NCBI GenBank assembly: GCA_023228945.1
Contig: JALOAI010000003.1
Span: forward strand, 124,001-188,000
DNA: 64,000 nt
Source of the DNA: Pigmentiphaga sp.
Lineage (GTDB): Bacteria > Pseudomonadota > Gammaproteobacteria > Burkholderiales > Burkholderiaceae_B
Direction of reading: 5' to 3'
Shown: one piece after another, positions 8,011-17,358 of the stretch
Position numbering within the stretch: the stretch's first letter is position 1
Layout: every line of letters begins with the position of its first letter
The notes under the pieces: model-generated
What the model was told of the DNA's origin: nothing
The model's input: the letters and a program-made list of their open reading frames with translations, nothing else
The model's database searches: none
Program-made: the position numbers and the translations under genes

Positions 8011-8669
8011 TCAGTTTTCCGCCATTGTCTGGCCCTGGAAGCTGGAGCGGTACTCGGCGGGCGTGACGCCAAGACGTTCACGAAACACCAGCCTCATGCG
8101 ATCCGCCGTGCCGAATCCACAGTCGAAGGCGACCGTTTTCAAGGGGAGATCGGTACTTTCCAACACCATGCGGGCAGCATCAATACGAGCCCGGAGGACG
8201 AATTCGTGGGGTGTGATCTCGGCCTCCTGCACAAAATGCCGGCTGAGGTGCCGCGTACTCATGCCAACGAGATCCGCCAGGACTGAAGCGTATAACGTTC
8301 ACGGATGTTCGCCTTGACGTGCTCTTCGATGCGAGCAACAGGCGAGGTGGGCTGGAGTGCTGAGATAAGGGCTGAACTGCGACTGCCCGCCTTGGCGCTG
8401 CGCGACCACCACCAGCCTTTTGGCAACCGCCAGAGCGAGTTGCGCCCCATGGTGCTCGCGTACCAGGGCCAAAGCCAAGTCGATGCCCGCCGTCACGCCT
8501 GCGGAGGTGATCAGCCGGCCGTCGCGCACGTAGATGGCGTCGGGTTCGACCTTGGCGGAAGGGAAGTCGCTTGCCAGTTGTTGGGCATTGCGCCAGTGTG
8601 TGGTAACACGCTGGCCACATCCAGCGCCTGTACGCCCTCATGTATGGCAAACGCAATCCTGCGGGTCAT
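8011..8669 (-). pseudogene. GlxA-family (DJ-1/PfpI plus AraC) regulator, decayed
   Basis: The frame starts at an ATG (8669) that overlaps the stop of the LLM oxidoreductase gene as ATGA. It reads MTRRIAFAIHEGVQALDVAS, then jumps directly to HWRNAQQLASDFPSAK and continues through RDGRLITSAGVTAGIDLAL. About 100 residues of the DJ-1-like domain are therefore missing in frame. Two single-base losses follow. One near 8371-8374 moves the frame to ISALQPTSPVARIEEHVK, and one near 8280 moves it to LADLVGMSTRHLSRHFVQ. The AraC helix-turn-helix ends at VTPAEYRSSF. Three independent lesions make a functional regulator very unlikely. Confidence 0.8.
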
Positions 8670-9604
8670 GATGGGTTTTCCGGCAGAACATGACGGGCGA
8701 TGAGCTCCAGGGTTTCACGAGCCGGCATGCCGTTCGGCACGATATTGAGAAGCGCGTGGTGGGTGCCCGCATCCCGCATGGATTCCAGCACATCGACCAG
8801 CGCACGCGAGCCGAGGCGATAGCCGATCTCGATGTCTTCGGCCGGAGCCGCCTGATCTTCGAGAAGTTCGATGCGCAGCGCCACACTGAAACTACGAAAC
8901 TGGCCGCCCGCGGAGCGCTCGACCGCCGTGCGCCAAAGCTCATGGCGGCCTTGTTGGACGGCAGGCGAGCGATGGTAGGTCGCCCATCCGGGCGCGTTGC
9001 GCGCAATCCAGTCGAGGCTCTGGCCACCGGAGCCCAGAGCGAGCATGGGGATGCGGCTTTGTGCGGAGGGCCGAAGCTCGAAGTCGACGGCGGGATCGGA
9101 TACGACTCGCGTGATACGTGACGGTTGCTCCAGCGCCGCGGCGAGCTCGGCCCAGTGCGCGCGATAGAGCTCCCTGCGGTGGTTGGAGTCCTCGCCGAAC
9201 GCCGCAAACTCTTCGCGCCGATCGCCGGAGCCAACGCCAAGAACCAAGCGGCCCGGCGCCAAATAGTCGAGCGAGATCGCCGCTTTGGCGATATGAAGCG
9301 GATGCCGGAGCGTCAGCACGGTCGCCGCGGTGCCGATCACGATACGTGAAGTCGTGGCGGCAATCGCTCCCAGCATGACGAAGGGATCCGGATGGCCGAA
9401 GGATTCGGGATACCAGGGGCCGTTCAGCGGAACATCGCGCACCCAGACCGCGGCGAAGCCGAGCTGCTCGGCAAGCGCCGCTAACTCGACCTGCTCGCGA
9501 AAGTCGACATTCTCGGTGTCGGTGGCACGGATCGGAAGCACAAGACCGACCGACATCCGGCCTTCGCGGAACAGGCTGTCACGAGGTGCCGGCTGCTGGG
9601 ACAT
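8666..9604 (-). CDS. LLM-class flavin-dependent oxidoreductase
   Basis: This luciferase-like monooxygenase-fold protein has 312 residues and would use FMN or F420 to oxidise or reduce a small substrate. Family features include the start SVGLVLPI, the strand GFAAVWVRDVPL, the loop GHPDPFVMLGAIAATTSRIVIGTA, and LAPGRLVLGVGSGDRREEF. The barrel appears complete. I chose the ATG at 9604 because GGAG precedes it by about 8 nt; the frame also opens at TTG 9610. Its stop overlaps the start of the downstream GlxA-type remnant, so the two were once co-translated. The substrate is unknown. Confidence 0.85.
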   Translation of the reverse strand: MSQQPAPRDSLFREGRMSVGLVLPIRATDTENVDFREQVELAALAEQLGFAAVWVRDVPLNGPWYPESFGHPDPFVMLGAIAATTSRIVIGTAATVLTLRHPLHIAKAAISLDYLAPGRLVLGVGSGDRREEFAAFGEDSNHRRELYRAHWAELAAALEQPSRITRVVSDPAVDFELRPSAQSRIPMLALGSGGQSLDWIARNAPGWATYHRSPAVQQGRHELWRTAVERSAGGQFRSFSVALRIELLEDQAAPAEDIEIGYRLGSRALVDVLESMRDAGTHHALLNIVPNGMPARETLELIARHVLPENPS

Positions 9605-9726
9605 GGGCAATCTCCTTTCCTTTCTGGAGCGGATGCGGGGTGTTTGGCCGATCTGGGCGCGCCTGCCCCGAGCTCAACGAGGGCCGTGTAAGGGTGGCCG
9701 ATTGTAGGGCACCGGCGGAGAGTTGC

Positions 9727-10691
9727 TCAATGGCGCGGCCTGTCGTCACGGGAGCGGGGCGTTCTCGGATGCCGCCGCGGGCCGCCGTAGCCCCAGCCAT
9801 AGTCCACCTGCTCGCCGGCCAGTTCGGTCAGAAACCAGCCATAGCTATAGCCATCGCCGGTCCAGGGCGATTGCGTACGCAATTGCCACGAGGCCTCGAT
9901 CCATGCGCGAGATAGCAGGCGCTGGCCTGAAGCGATCACACCGCCTCGGCGATACAGTTCGCCGAAGGCCAGCAGCGACCGAGGGCTCATGGCCATCTCG
10001 TTGCCGCCGAGATAGACGCCCTGCGGGTCGCGGGTCCAGGCCGTAATCGTGAGTTCGTCGAGTGGGCCGAGCCAGTCGCGGGCCAGTTGCAGCATGGAAC
10101 GATCCGTCAGGCGGGTCAGGATGGCCGAGAGCAGGTGGGGGGATCCGGTGGAATAGATCATCCTGCCTCCCGGCGCATCTTCGAAAGGCCGTGCCAGCGC
10201 GGTGCGCACCCAGTTGCGGCTCGTCACCCAGGCGCCATACTGAGGGCCCGAGGTGGACGCCAACCCCGCCTGCATCGATAGCAGGTGACCGATGGTCAAC
10301 CACCGCATGCGGGGATCGGGTTCGCTCGGCAAGTCTTGCGGCAGCAGCGCAGCCACGGCCTGATCCGGCCCGTCGAGGACGCCCTTGTCGATCGCGATGC
10401 CGACCAGGGCGGAGATTACCAATGTCGAGGCGGATTTGATATTGGTCGCGGCGGTGGGAGTATGACCTCGGTAGCCTCGCTCCGCAACGATGCGGCCCTG
10501 GTGGGCCAGGATGACGGTCTGCAGTGGCGCCAGCGACTGGGCTTCGTTGAGAACGGCATCGAGTGCCGCAGCCGGGTTTTCCGGTTCCTCGTTGGGGATG
10601 GACGAACACTCGTCTGTGCTTGTGCCGGAAGGACCGACAGACCCACAAACAAGGTCAGCGCCATGATGGCAAGCTTAAAGCGTTGCGCCAC
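9727..10691 (-). pseudogene. Beta-lactamase-fold serine hydrolase, decayed
   Basis: A secretion signal begins at GTG 10691 or ATG 10664 (MALTLFVGLSVLPAQAQ) but is out of frame with the mature part. The mature part reads ENPAAALDAVLNEAQSLAP and continues through ALVGIAIDKGVLDGPDQAV. A one-base indel near 10611-10620 explains the shift. The expected SxxK nucleophile motif reads SAST, so the catalytic lysine is lost. The C-terminus leaves the family consensus after GEQVDYGWGYGG and lacks about 50 residues. It resembles class C beta-lactamase-like esterases and peptidases with a YSTG motif. Three lesions support a pseudogene. Confidence 0.7.
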
Positions 10692-10745
10692 GATTCGACG
10701 TGGTACAAAACTTTGAAACCTCACGAGAGATAGGAGCAAGTATTC

Positions 10746-11423
10746 ATGGCTGATACGAAACGTGTCGTGATTATCGGTGGTCATGGCAAGGTGGCTTTGC
10801 TGGCGGCGGGCAAGCTCCAGGCCGCCGGCTACGGAGTCGATTCGATAGTTCGTAATCCCGGCCATGGTGACGCTGTGCGACACGCGGGTGGCAATCCCGT
10901 CGTGCTCGATATCGAGAGCGCGGGAGTCGAGGAGCTGGCATCGGCATTTTCGGGCGCCGACGCCGTCGTGTTCTCGGCAGGCGCCGGCGGTGGCAACCCG
11001 CAGCGTACCCATGCCGTGGATTATGAGGCCGCCACTCGCGCCATGGCCGCCGCCGATCAGGCGGGGGTCCGGCGGTTCATCATGGTTTCTTACGCGGGGG
11101 CGGGTGAGGATGTCCATCGGCTCGACGCCACGCATTCGTTCTATCCCTATGCCAGGGCCAAGCACGATGCGGATGCGAAACTGCGTGACAGTGCGCTGGA
11201 CTACACCATCCTCGGCCCGGGCCTGCTCACCACCGAACCGGCCACCGGGAAAATCCAGCGAACTGAAGCCCTGGGCAACGACTGGCCGGATGATAAACGT
11301 GTCACCTCGCGCGAGAACGTCGCCGAGGTGATTGCGCATGTCATCAAGACCCATGCGGCTGTACGCCAGACCGTGAACTTCTATGATGGCGACACGCCGA
11401 TCGGCGAGGCGATAGAACGCTGA
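10746..11423 (+). CDS. NAD(P)-binding (atypical SDR) family protein
   Basis: This 225-residue protein starts with the dinucleotide-binding motif VVIIGGHGKVALLAAGKL. It contains the strand ADAVVFSAGAGGGNP, the HAVDYEAATRAMAAADQAGVRRFIMVS block and YARAKHDADAKLRDSALDYTIL. All are typical of NmrA/YwnB-like atypical short-chain dehydrogenases that bind NADPH as reductases or redox sensors. It lacks a conventional YxxxK catalytic pair with an upstream serine. GGAG lies about 10 nt before the ATG. It is divergent from the decayed beta-lactamase-like gene. The specific reaction is unknown. Confidence 0.85.
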   Translation: MADTKRVVIIGGHGKVALLAAGKLQAAGYGVDSIVRNPGHGDAVRHAGGNPVVLDIESAGVEELASAFSGADAVVFSAGAGGGNPQRTHAVDYEAATRAMAAADQAGVRRFIMVSYAGAGEDVHRLDATHSFYPYARAKHDADAKLRDSALDYTILGPGLLTTEPATGKIQRTEALGNDWPDDKRVTSRENVAEVIAHVIKTHAAVRQTVNFYDGDTPIGEAIER

Positions 11424-11456
11424 GTCGGGCCCTGCTTTAAGCCGTGTCTTTGGGCA

Positions 11457-12485
11457 TCAGTTTTTCACCGCCGTTGTTTGCGCGGACTCATCCCGCGTTT
11501 GGGCCATTCGCTCATCCGCATTGAATCGGCGCCGATAGTCGCCCGGCGTCAACCCGACGATGCGGGTGAACACCTTGCGAAAAGCGCCGGGATCGCTGTA
11601 GCCCACCTCCCAGGCGACGGTGTCGATGGGCGCAACGGTGGTTTGCAGCATCCTTCGCGCCCGGCCTACACGCAGGCGTTGAGTGTAGTCGGTGGTGGTC
11701 ATGCCGGTGGCCTTGCGGAATCGTCGAAGAAACGTGCGCTCTTCCAGGTTGGCACGCCTGGCCATGTCGGCCAGCGAGACATCCTTCGCGCCGGTCTCTT
11801 CCAGCCAGTGCTGAATGGCGAGGATGGCGTCATCACCGTGGGACAGGCGTGGCGCAAAGGCGCTGTAGTAGCGCTGTTGCCGCCCAGGCGGATCGACCAG
11901 CAGCATTTGCGCCGTATCGATCATCACTGCGGCGCCCAGGTAGCGATCCACCAGCCGCAAGCCCAGATCGGTCCAGGCCATGGCTCCGCCGGCGGTCAGA
12001 ATGTCGTCGGAATCGATGATCAGTTGATCCACGTCCAGGTTGACGTCTGGAAAGCGTTCGATGAACTTCTCCGCATAAAGCCAGTGGGTGGTTATCGTGC
12101 GACCCGCAAGCAGCCCTGTTTCGCCGAGCAGGAAAGCACCCGCGCAGACAGAGGCGAGCGTGGCGCCCGCCTGATGCCGGGCAAGGAGCCAAGCCAGATA
12201 AGGCTGCGCACAGAGCGAGGAGAGAGGCTCTTCGAGGCTGGGCGGCAGGATCAGCACTTCAGGGCAGCCGCTCTTGGAGGGCAGAGAATCGTACACACGG
12301 ACAGGTTCCCGTTGCGCGTCTTGCAGTTCCCAGTGGCTGATGCGCAGCGTTGGCACGTGTACCTCGCCATGCCGGGCCGCCAGTTGCTGGGCGAGCACCA
12401 GCAGATCGGTCAGGCCGAGCACGGCCGCCATCTGAGCGTTCGGATACAGGACGATCCCGATTTCAATCGGCGGATTCTTGGGCAT
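11457..12485 (-). CDS. GlxA-family transcriptional regulator
   Basis: This 342-residue regulator has an N-terminal DJ-1/PfpI-like domain with the nucleophile-elbow-like segment ATLASVCAGAFLLGETGLLAGR, followed by THWLYAEKFIERFPDV and LTAGGAMAWTDLGLRLVDRYLG. A C-terminal AraC pair of helix-turn-helix motifs follows at about residues 230-325 (SLADMARRANLEERTFLRRF and IDTVAWEVGYSDPGAFRKVF). Such proteins sense small metabolites and activate nearby operons. It lies 122 bp downstream of the cysteine hydrolase gene on the same strand, so it may regulate it. It is an intact relative of the decayed regulator at 8 kb. Confidence 0.92.
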   Translation of the reverse strand: MPKNPPIEIGIVLYPNAQMAAVLGLTDLLVLAQQLAARHGEVHVPTLRISHWELQDAQREPVRVYDSLPSKSGCPEVLILPPSLEEPLSSLCAQPYLAWLLARHQAGATLASVCAGAFLLGETGLLAGRTITTHWLYAEKFIERFPDVNLDVDQLIIDSDDILTAGGAMAWTDLGLRLVDRYLGAAVMIDTAQMLLVDPPGRQQRYYSAFAPRLSHGDDAILAIQHWLEETGAKDVSLADMARRANLEERTFLRRFRKATGMTTTDYTQRLRVGRARRMLQTTVAPIDTVAWEVGYSDPGAFRKVFTRIVGLTPGDYRRRFNADERMAQTRDESAQTTAVKN

Positions 12486-12607
12486 GCGTCTGTGATCTCA
12501 TGGGCACTGGCGCGCGCGGCCGAGCGGCGCGGCTTCCACCACGCTTGAGGAGCCGAGCATCGCGCGGGCGGCGGCCGCGTGTGTCGGAAAAAGGGCTTTT
12601 GCCGTGA

Positions 12608-13156
12608 TCAGGCCGCCAGATACTCATCGGTGGACTTCACCGTGCCGTAGCCAAACTCGAAGGCGGCCATCATGGCGGCATGCACCTGAGCGGCAGGCAC
12701 CTTGACGCCATTGAATTCGAGGTCCAGCGTGGCGCAGGCATCATGCAGAACGGTGGTGGGATAGCCCATATCGACGGCGGCGCGCACGATGGCGTCGACG
12801 CACATGTGGCTCATCGCCCCAACCACGACCACCTCTTCGACGTTGTGCGCATCGAGTTGTGGCTTGAGGTCGGTATCGCGGAAGGAGTTGATGTAATTCT
12901 TGACGATGACGGGCTCATCGCCGAGGGGCGCTACCGCAGGCTGGATTTCCACGCCCTCGGTGCCGGAAACGAATACGGGCGCTTCGCCGCTGGCGAACTC
13001 GTGGCGGATGTGGAAGATCGGGATTCCTTTCTCTCGTGCGTCCGCCATGGCGCGCGCCGCATTGGCGGCGGCTGCCTCGATTCCCGAAAGGGGCAGTTTG
13101 CCGGTTGGCAGGTATTCGTTTTGCAGATCGACAACAATCAAGCCGCGCTTGCTCAT
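12608..13156 (-). CDS. Isochorismatase-family cysteine hydrolase
   Basis: This 182-residue alpha/beta hydrolase has the Asp-Lys-Cys triad of the isochorismatase superfamily: D10 in VVDLQNEY, K86 in VIVKNYINSF, and C119 in GAMSHMCVDA. Members hydrolyse isochorismate, nicotinamide, N-carbamoyl compounds or related amides. ATG 13156 was chosen over an upstream start because AGGAG lies 7 nt ahead and the preceding residues lack family similarity. It probably shares a transcript with the downstream GlxA regulator, a common pairing. The substrate is not deducible. Confidence 0.9.
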   Translation of the reverse strand: MSKRGLIVVDLQNEYLPTGKLPLSGIEAAAANAARAMADAREKGIPIFHIRHEFASGEAPVFVSGTEGVEIQPAVAPLGDEPVIVKNYINSFRDTDLKPQLDAHNVEEVVVVGAMSHMCVDAIVRAAVDMGYPTTVLHDACATLDLEFNGVKVPAAQVHAAMMAAFEFGYGTVKSTDEYLAA

Positions 13157-13577
13157 GAACTTCTCCTGTAGGGTGAACCCATCATCAACGTAGCGATATG
13201 TTCGCCCGACAACGGCTGCGCGCATAGTGGCGATCACGACAAAACCCGGGGTGATGTGGACAAAGTGTGGTTATCTCGCTTTCAGGGGACTGGGAGCCGG
13301 CGGGGCCGTTATAGCTCCGGTTCTGTCGTGGACGACTCGTTCGGGCGGCGTGCGAGAGGATGTTTTGGTTCGAAAATGAGCAGGGCGAGCGCACGCAAGC
13401 CACCGTGTAGATATAGAATCTAGCCCGGCTGACGTGGCGAACAAGGTTTTTACCTTCGTCGATAAATAGAGCGCTGCCGCACATTGCGACGCTTTGGTGG
13501 CTTGGTGAATAAGGCTGCGGTGCTTTCTGTGAAATGCATTTGGCATTTGGCCTGGAGCTATTCGAGCGGAAGAAGGT
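13157..13577. other. Divergent intergenic region
   Basis: This 421-bp region separates the cysteine hydrolase (minus) from the BASS transporter (plus) and must hold both promoters. I see no supported gene. A small inverted repeat TAGAT-N5-ATCTA lies at 13408-13422 in a locally AT-rich patch. GAAGAAGG just ahead of 13578 is the likely ribosome binding site of the transporter. Confidence 0.45.
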
Positions 13578-14552
13578 ATGGAAAAATTGAGAGGCGTACT
13601 CGAAGCCCGCCAAGTCATCATTTATTTTCTGGCGATTCTTGGCGGCGCCGTGTTTGGGCTGGCCGTGCCCGCGGCCAGTGTTTTCGAGGGCGTCATGAAT
13701 CCCGCTTTGGCGGTGATGCTGTTTGCCACCTTTTTGCAGGTGCCGCTGGCGGAAATCGGTGCGGCATTGCGCAATGTTCGCTTTATTGCCGCGCTGGTTA
13801 TGGCGAACTTCGTGGCGATGCCTGCTATTTCCGCCGGCTTGATCCAGTTTTTGCCGACGGATCCCATGCTTCGCCTGGGCGTGCTGTTTGTTTTGCTCAC
13901 GCCCTGCATCGATTACGTCATTACCTTCACTCACGTGGGCAGGGGCAATGCCCGTCTGTTGCTAGCCATGACTCCCATGCTGCTGGTTTTGCAGATGTTG
14001 CTTCTGCCGGTTTATCTGAATGTCATGCTGGGGAGCGAGGTCTCGAATATCGTGGAGGCAGGGCCATTTCTTCAGGCCTTCATCTGGCTGATCGTCGTGC
14101 CGCTCGCATTGGCGACGGTCATGCAGGCGCTGATGCGTCGTCATCAAAAGCTGGCCAAAGCCGGCCAGGTGCTTGATTTGCTGCCCGTTCCAGCCACCGC
14201 ATTCGTGCTGTTCGTTGTGTTGGCCTCGGTCATGCCGAAAATCGGCCTGGCTCAAGACGCGGCCTTGCGTGCAGCGCCGATCTATATTGCTTTTGCGCTG
14301 ATTGCGCCGCTGATCGGCAAGCTCGCAGCAGGTCTCATGCGCCTGGATGCCATATCGGCCAGAGCCGTCTCGTTCTCGGCATCCTATCGCAATTCGCTGG
14401 TCATTTTGCCGCTCGCCTTCGCCGTGCCCGGGGGCGTTCCGTTGCTGCCGGCAATCATACTGACGCAAACCATCGTTGAGTTGTGTTTCTTGCCCGTGTA
14501 TGTGCGTCTGATTCCCCGATTGTCCGGAGCGCCGTTCACCCGTAGCGACTAA
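13578..14552 (+). CDS. BASS-superfamily transporter (bile acid:sodium symporter/arsenic resistance type)
   Basis: This 324-residue integral membrane protein has about ten hydrophobic segments. The polar break GVLFVLLTPCIDYVITFTHVGRGNARL lies in the region where BASS proteins have their crossing helices, and the late segment SFSASYRNSLVILPLAFAVPGG matches the second broken-helix region. The family includes bile acid/sodium symporters and Acr3-like arsenite exporters. The cysteine in LLTPC recalls the essential cysteine of Acr3, but no arsenic genes are nearby, so the substrate stays open. It converges on the Bug receptor gene. Confidence 0.8.
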   Translation: MEKLRGVLEARQVIIYFLAILGGAVFGLAVPAASVFEGVMNPALAVMLFATFLQVPLAEIGAALRNVRFIAALVMANFVAMPAISAGLIQFLPTDPMLRLGVLFVLLTPCIDYVITFTHVGRGNARLLLAMTPMLLVLQMLLLPVYLNVMLGSEVSNIVEAGPFLQAFIWLIVVPLALATVMQALMRRHQKLAKAGQVLDLLPVPATAFVLFVVLASVMPKIGLAQDAALRAAPIYIAFALIAPLIGKLAAGLMRLDAISARAVSFSASYRNSLVILPLAFAVPGGVPLLPAIILTQTIVELCFLPVYVRLIPRLSGAPFTRSD

Positions 14553-14636
14553 TGGTCCAGGTTTTTATTGCGAAGCGGATCGTCCCGCGTCGTGAGCCAT
14601 AGCCCTATCACACAGAAGGCCGGAAACCATTCGGCG

Positions 14637-15650
14637 CTAATCCAGCTGGATGTCGATCTCTTTCAGAACCGCGCCCCACTTTTTGGATTCGGCCTTGACG
14701 AACGAATCCAGCTCCTCCGGGGTGCTGGCCGCGGGCTCGGCGCCCAGGGCCACCAGCTTTTCCTTGATCTCGGGCGAACGCAGAATCGTCGTGACCGCGG
14801 TGTTGAGCCGTTGAATCACGGGGGCGGGGGTGCCGGCGGGCGCAAAAAGACCATACCAGGCGCTGGCCGCGTAACCCGGCACGGTCTCGCCAATGGTGGG
14901 CACTTCGGGCAGGGCGGAGGAGCGCTCCGGGTTGGCCACCGCGATGGCCCGCAGCTTGCCTTGCTGCACATAAGGCAAGGCGGTGGCCATGTCGAAGGTC
15001 ATCGCGACGCGCCCGCCAAGCACATCGGGAATGGCGGGAGCCAGCCCTTTATAAGGCACGTGCTGGATATCCACCTTTGCCATCGATTTCAGCAGTTCGC
15101 CGGCCAAATGCTGGGAAGCGCCCATGCCGCCCGAAGCATACTGCAGCGAGCCCGGGTGCCGGCGCGCATGGTCCAGCAATTGTTGGGTGGTTTGGATGGG
15201 CAGCGACGAGTTCATCACCAGCAGCAGCGTGCCGGTGGCCGCCAGGGTGATGGGGGCGAAGTCTTGGGTGGGGTCGTACGGCATTTTGGAGTACAGGAAC
15301 GGGTTCGTGGCGTTGGTGCCGATCGAACCCATCAGCAAGGTATGACCATCGGGCCGGCTGCGCGCCACTTCGGCCGCGCCGATGTTGCCGCCGGCGCCGG
15401 TCTTGTTCTCCACCACCACCTGCCAGCCTTCATTGACCGTCAGTTGCTCGGCGATCAGCCGCGCCAGAATATCGGTCAGGCCGCCCGCGCCAAACGGTAC
15501 GATGATGTGGATCGGCTGGCTGGGATAGGCCGCAGCCGGGGATGATGCGCTTGCCGCGCCCGGTGTCGCCCCGAATAGCGCTCCCAACGCCAGGCAGGCG
15601 GTGGCGGCGGAAAATCGGATCGTCCGACGTGTTTGAAAACGTGTGGTCAT
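14637..15650 (-). CDS. Bug-family tripartite tricarboxylate transporter substrate-binding protein
   Basis: This 337-residue periplasmic binding protein has a cleavable signal (LALGALFGATPGAASA) and the family blocks YPSQPIHIIVPFGAGGLTDIL, NKTGAGGNIGA, ARSRPDGHTLLMG, HVPYKGLAPAIPDVLGG and VPTIGETVPGY. Bug proteins bind carboxylates and other small organic molecules and are greatly expanded in Bordetella and relatives. GGAG precedes the ATG. No TctA/TctB permease genes lie nearby, so it must work with a permease encoded elsewhere or act in sensing. It lies 48 bp downstream of the FAD oxidoreductase on the same strand. Confidence 0.95.
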   Translation of the reverse strand: MTTRFQTRRTIRFSAATACLALGALFGATPGAASASSPAAAYPSQPIHIIVPFGAGGLTDILARLIAEQLTVNEGWQVVVENKTGAGGNIGAAEVARSRPDGHTLLMGSIGTNATNPFLYSKMPYDPTQDFAPITLAATGTLLLVMNSSLPIQTTQQLLDHARRHPGSLQYASGGMGASQHLAGELLKSMAKVDIQHVPYKGLAPAIPDVLGGRVAMTFDMATALPYVQQGKLRAIAVANPERSSALPEVPTIGETVPGYAASAWYGLFAPAGTPAPVIQRLNTAVTTILRSPEIKEKLVALGAEPAASTPEELDSFVKAESKKWGAVLKEIDIQLD

Positions 15651-15698
15651 GAGTGTCTCCTCGTCCTTCCATTGCCTGGCTACCAGGTCATGTTTGCA

Positions 15699-17105
15699 CT
15701 ACCGTGGCCCTTCAAGAATCGCGCCGTTGGCGCGCAAGCGTTGGCGTAGCTGTTTGACGTCGATGGTCCGGAAGTCGTCTGCCCCGGGGGTATCGCGCAG
15801 CATGGCGGCGGCAGTGCCGGCGGCTTGCCCCATGGCCATGCAAGGTCCCATCACCCGCACCGATCCATGGGCCGGGCGATCCGCGGAAACGCAGCGTCCG
15901 GCGATCACCACGTTGGCGACGCCGGCGGGAAGCAACGCGCCCCAGGGAATGTCGTAGGAGCCGCCGCCATCGACGGGGATGCGCACCTGGCCCGCGCCAT
16001 CCTGGTGGATGTCCACGTGATGGCAGCCGCGGCCGATGCCGTCGGGGCGCTTACGCGCCCGCAGGACGTCGGATTCGGTCAGCGAGGCGTCGCCCTCGAT
16101 GCGCCGGGTCTCGCGGATGCCGATGCGCGGCGCCAGGCCGGAGAGCCGGGCGTCTTCAAAACCGGGCACTTCGGCCTGCATGAACGCCAGGCAGACCTCC
16201 ACCTGCTGGGTCAGGGAGCCGAGGGTCGCGCTCAGGTCGAGGGTACGGGTGGCGTCGATATTGGCGACCCGGGTGGAGTTCAGACACACCTCGCCGCGAT
16301 GGGTCGAGGTCGGCTGGATCATGATGAGCGCGGTGGGATACAGGCGCTGTTGTTCAATGGCCTTTGCCAGCAGCGGCCCATCGCCCTTCAGGAAAACGGT
16401 GGGCTGGCCTTGTTCGCGCAAGGCTTCGGCGATCTGGGCATCGGTGCGTCCGCCCCGGATGGCTTCGCTCTCGCCGAGCGCAAAGTGCTGCGGCGCCGAA
16501 CGAACGAAATCCAGCAGCCGGGGAGTGTCGACGCCGGCCATCCGGAACATGATCGACACCGGTTGGAACTGGCCTTTCTCGCCGCTTTGATAGCGCGCGC
16601 CCGCCAGCACGGCCAGATCGCCGTCGCCCGAGGCGTCGACGAAAACGGGAGCCTCGACGCGCGTCATGCCCGCTTTGTTCAGGATGTGCACAGCGCTCAC
16701 GTGGCCATCGTGGGCGTCGGCGCCGAACACGAAGCTGTGCAGCAGCAGGGTAACGCCATGCTTGGCCAGCAGGCCGGACACGGCCAGTTTCATCACTTCG
16801 GGGTCGTAGCAAACGTAGTGGATCAGACGCCAGTCGTTCAAGGCGCCGATGTATCCGTCCAGGCGCCGGCATTCGTCGAAGAGCTCGCGCGCCACGCCGC
16901 CCACGACCCACTCGCCATGCGCATTGACCGCGCCATCAACGGCCATGCCTGTCAGGAGCTCGCCGCCGGGCATGGGCCCGGCCTCGATCAGCACCGTGTG
17001 CTTGCCTTCGCGCGCGGCCGAGATGGCGGCGCAGACGCCCGCCGCGCCGGCGCCGAGCACCACGACGTCGGCGCGTAGAGTGGCAGGGGCTGCTTGATCG
17101 TTCAT
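15699..17105 (-). CDS. FAD-dependent oxidoreductase
   Basis: The 468-residue protein begins with a Rossmann FAD-binding motif VVVLGAGAAGVCAAISAAREG and an early PGGELLTG loop. The block PVFVDASGDGDLAVLAGARY and the closing GRCVSADRPAHGSVRVMGPCMAMGQAAGTAA are typical of the FAD-dependent oxidoreductase family related to fumarate-reductase-like and tricarballylate-type dehydrogenases. I chose the ATG at 17105 because GGAG lies 6 nt upstream; a start at 17117 has none. It probably oxidises a carboxylate imported through the downstream Bug receptor. The divergent IclR gene is the likely regulator. The substrate is unknown. Confidence 0.85.
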   Translation of the reverse strand: MNDQAAPATLRADVVVLGAGAAGVCAAISAAREGKHTVLIEAGPMPGGELLTGMAVDGAVNAHGEWVVGGVARELFDECRRLDGYIGALNDWRLIHYVCYDPEVMKLAVSGLLAKHGVTLLLHSFVFGADAHDGHVSAVHILNKAGMTRVEAPVFVDASGDGDLAVLAGARYQSGEKGQFQPVSIMFRMAGVDTPRLLDFVRSAPQHFALGESEAIRGGRTDAQIAEALREQGQPTVFLKGDGPLLAKAIEQQRLYPTALIMIQPTSTHRGEVCLNSTRVANIDATRTLDLSATLGSLTQQVEVCLAFMQAEVPGFEDARLSGLAPRIGIRETRRIEGDASLTESDVLRARKRPDGIGRGCHHVDIHQDGAGQVRIPVDGGGSYDIPWGALLPAGVANVVIAGRCVSADRPAHGSVRVMGPCMAMGQAAGTAAAMLRDTPGADDFRTIDVKQLRQRLRANGAILEGPR

Positions 17106-17358
17106 TGATGGCTCCATGGAACATTGAACAGGTGCCCCGGCACCGTTGCGCCGTTGCTCGCGGCGATCGGACCAGGGTTATCGAATGCGGCGCCCGAGGC
17201 GGGCCTTGCATCGTGGCCTGGGCTTCCGGCCGGAGGGCCGGAATGCTTCGCGGCGGAGCGGCCGTCGTATAGTCGGGGACTCGCCGCCCATCCACGAAAC
17301 GATTATGGTTGAAGGCGATTCGTCACGACGCTGGCTGGTAATGCCGTTTGTTCATACT

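Noticed and set aside
13185..13934. A 249-residue minus-strand frame over the BASS transporter start
   Set aside because: The transporter on the plus strand has clear membrane segments; the antisense frame is His/Gln/Asn-rich shadow.
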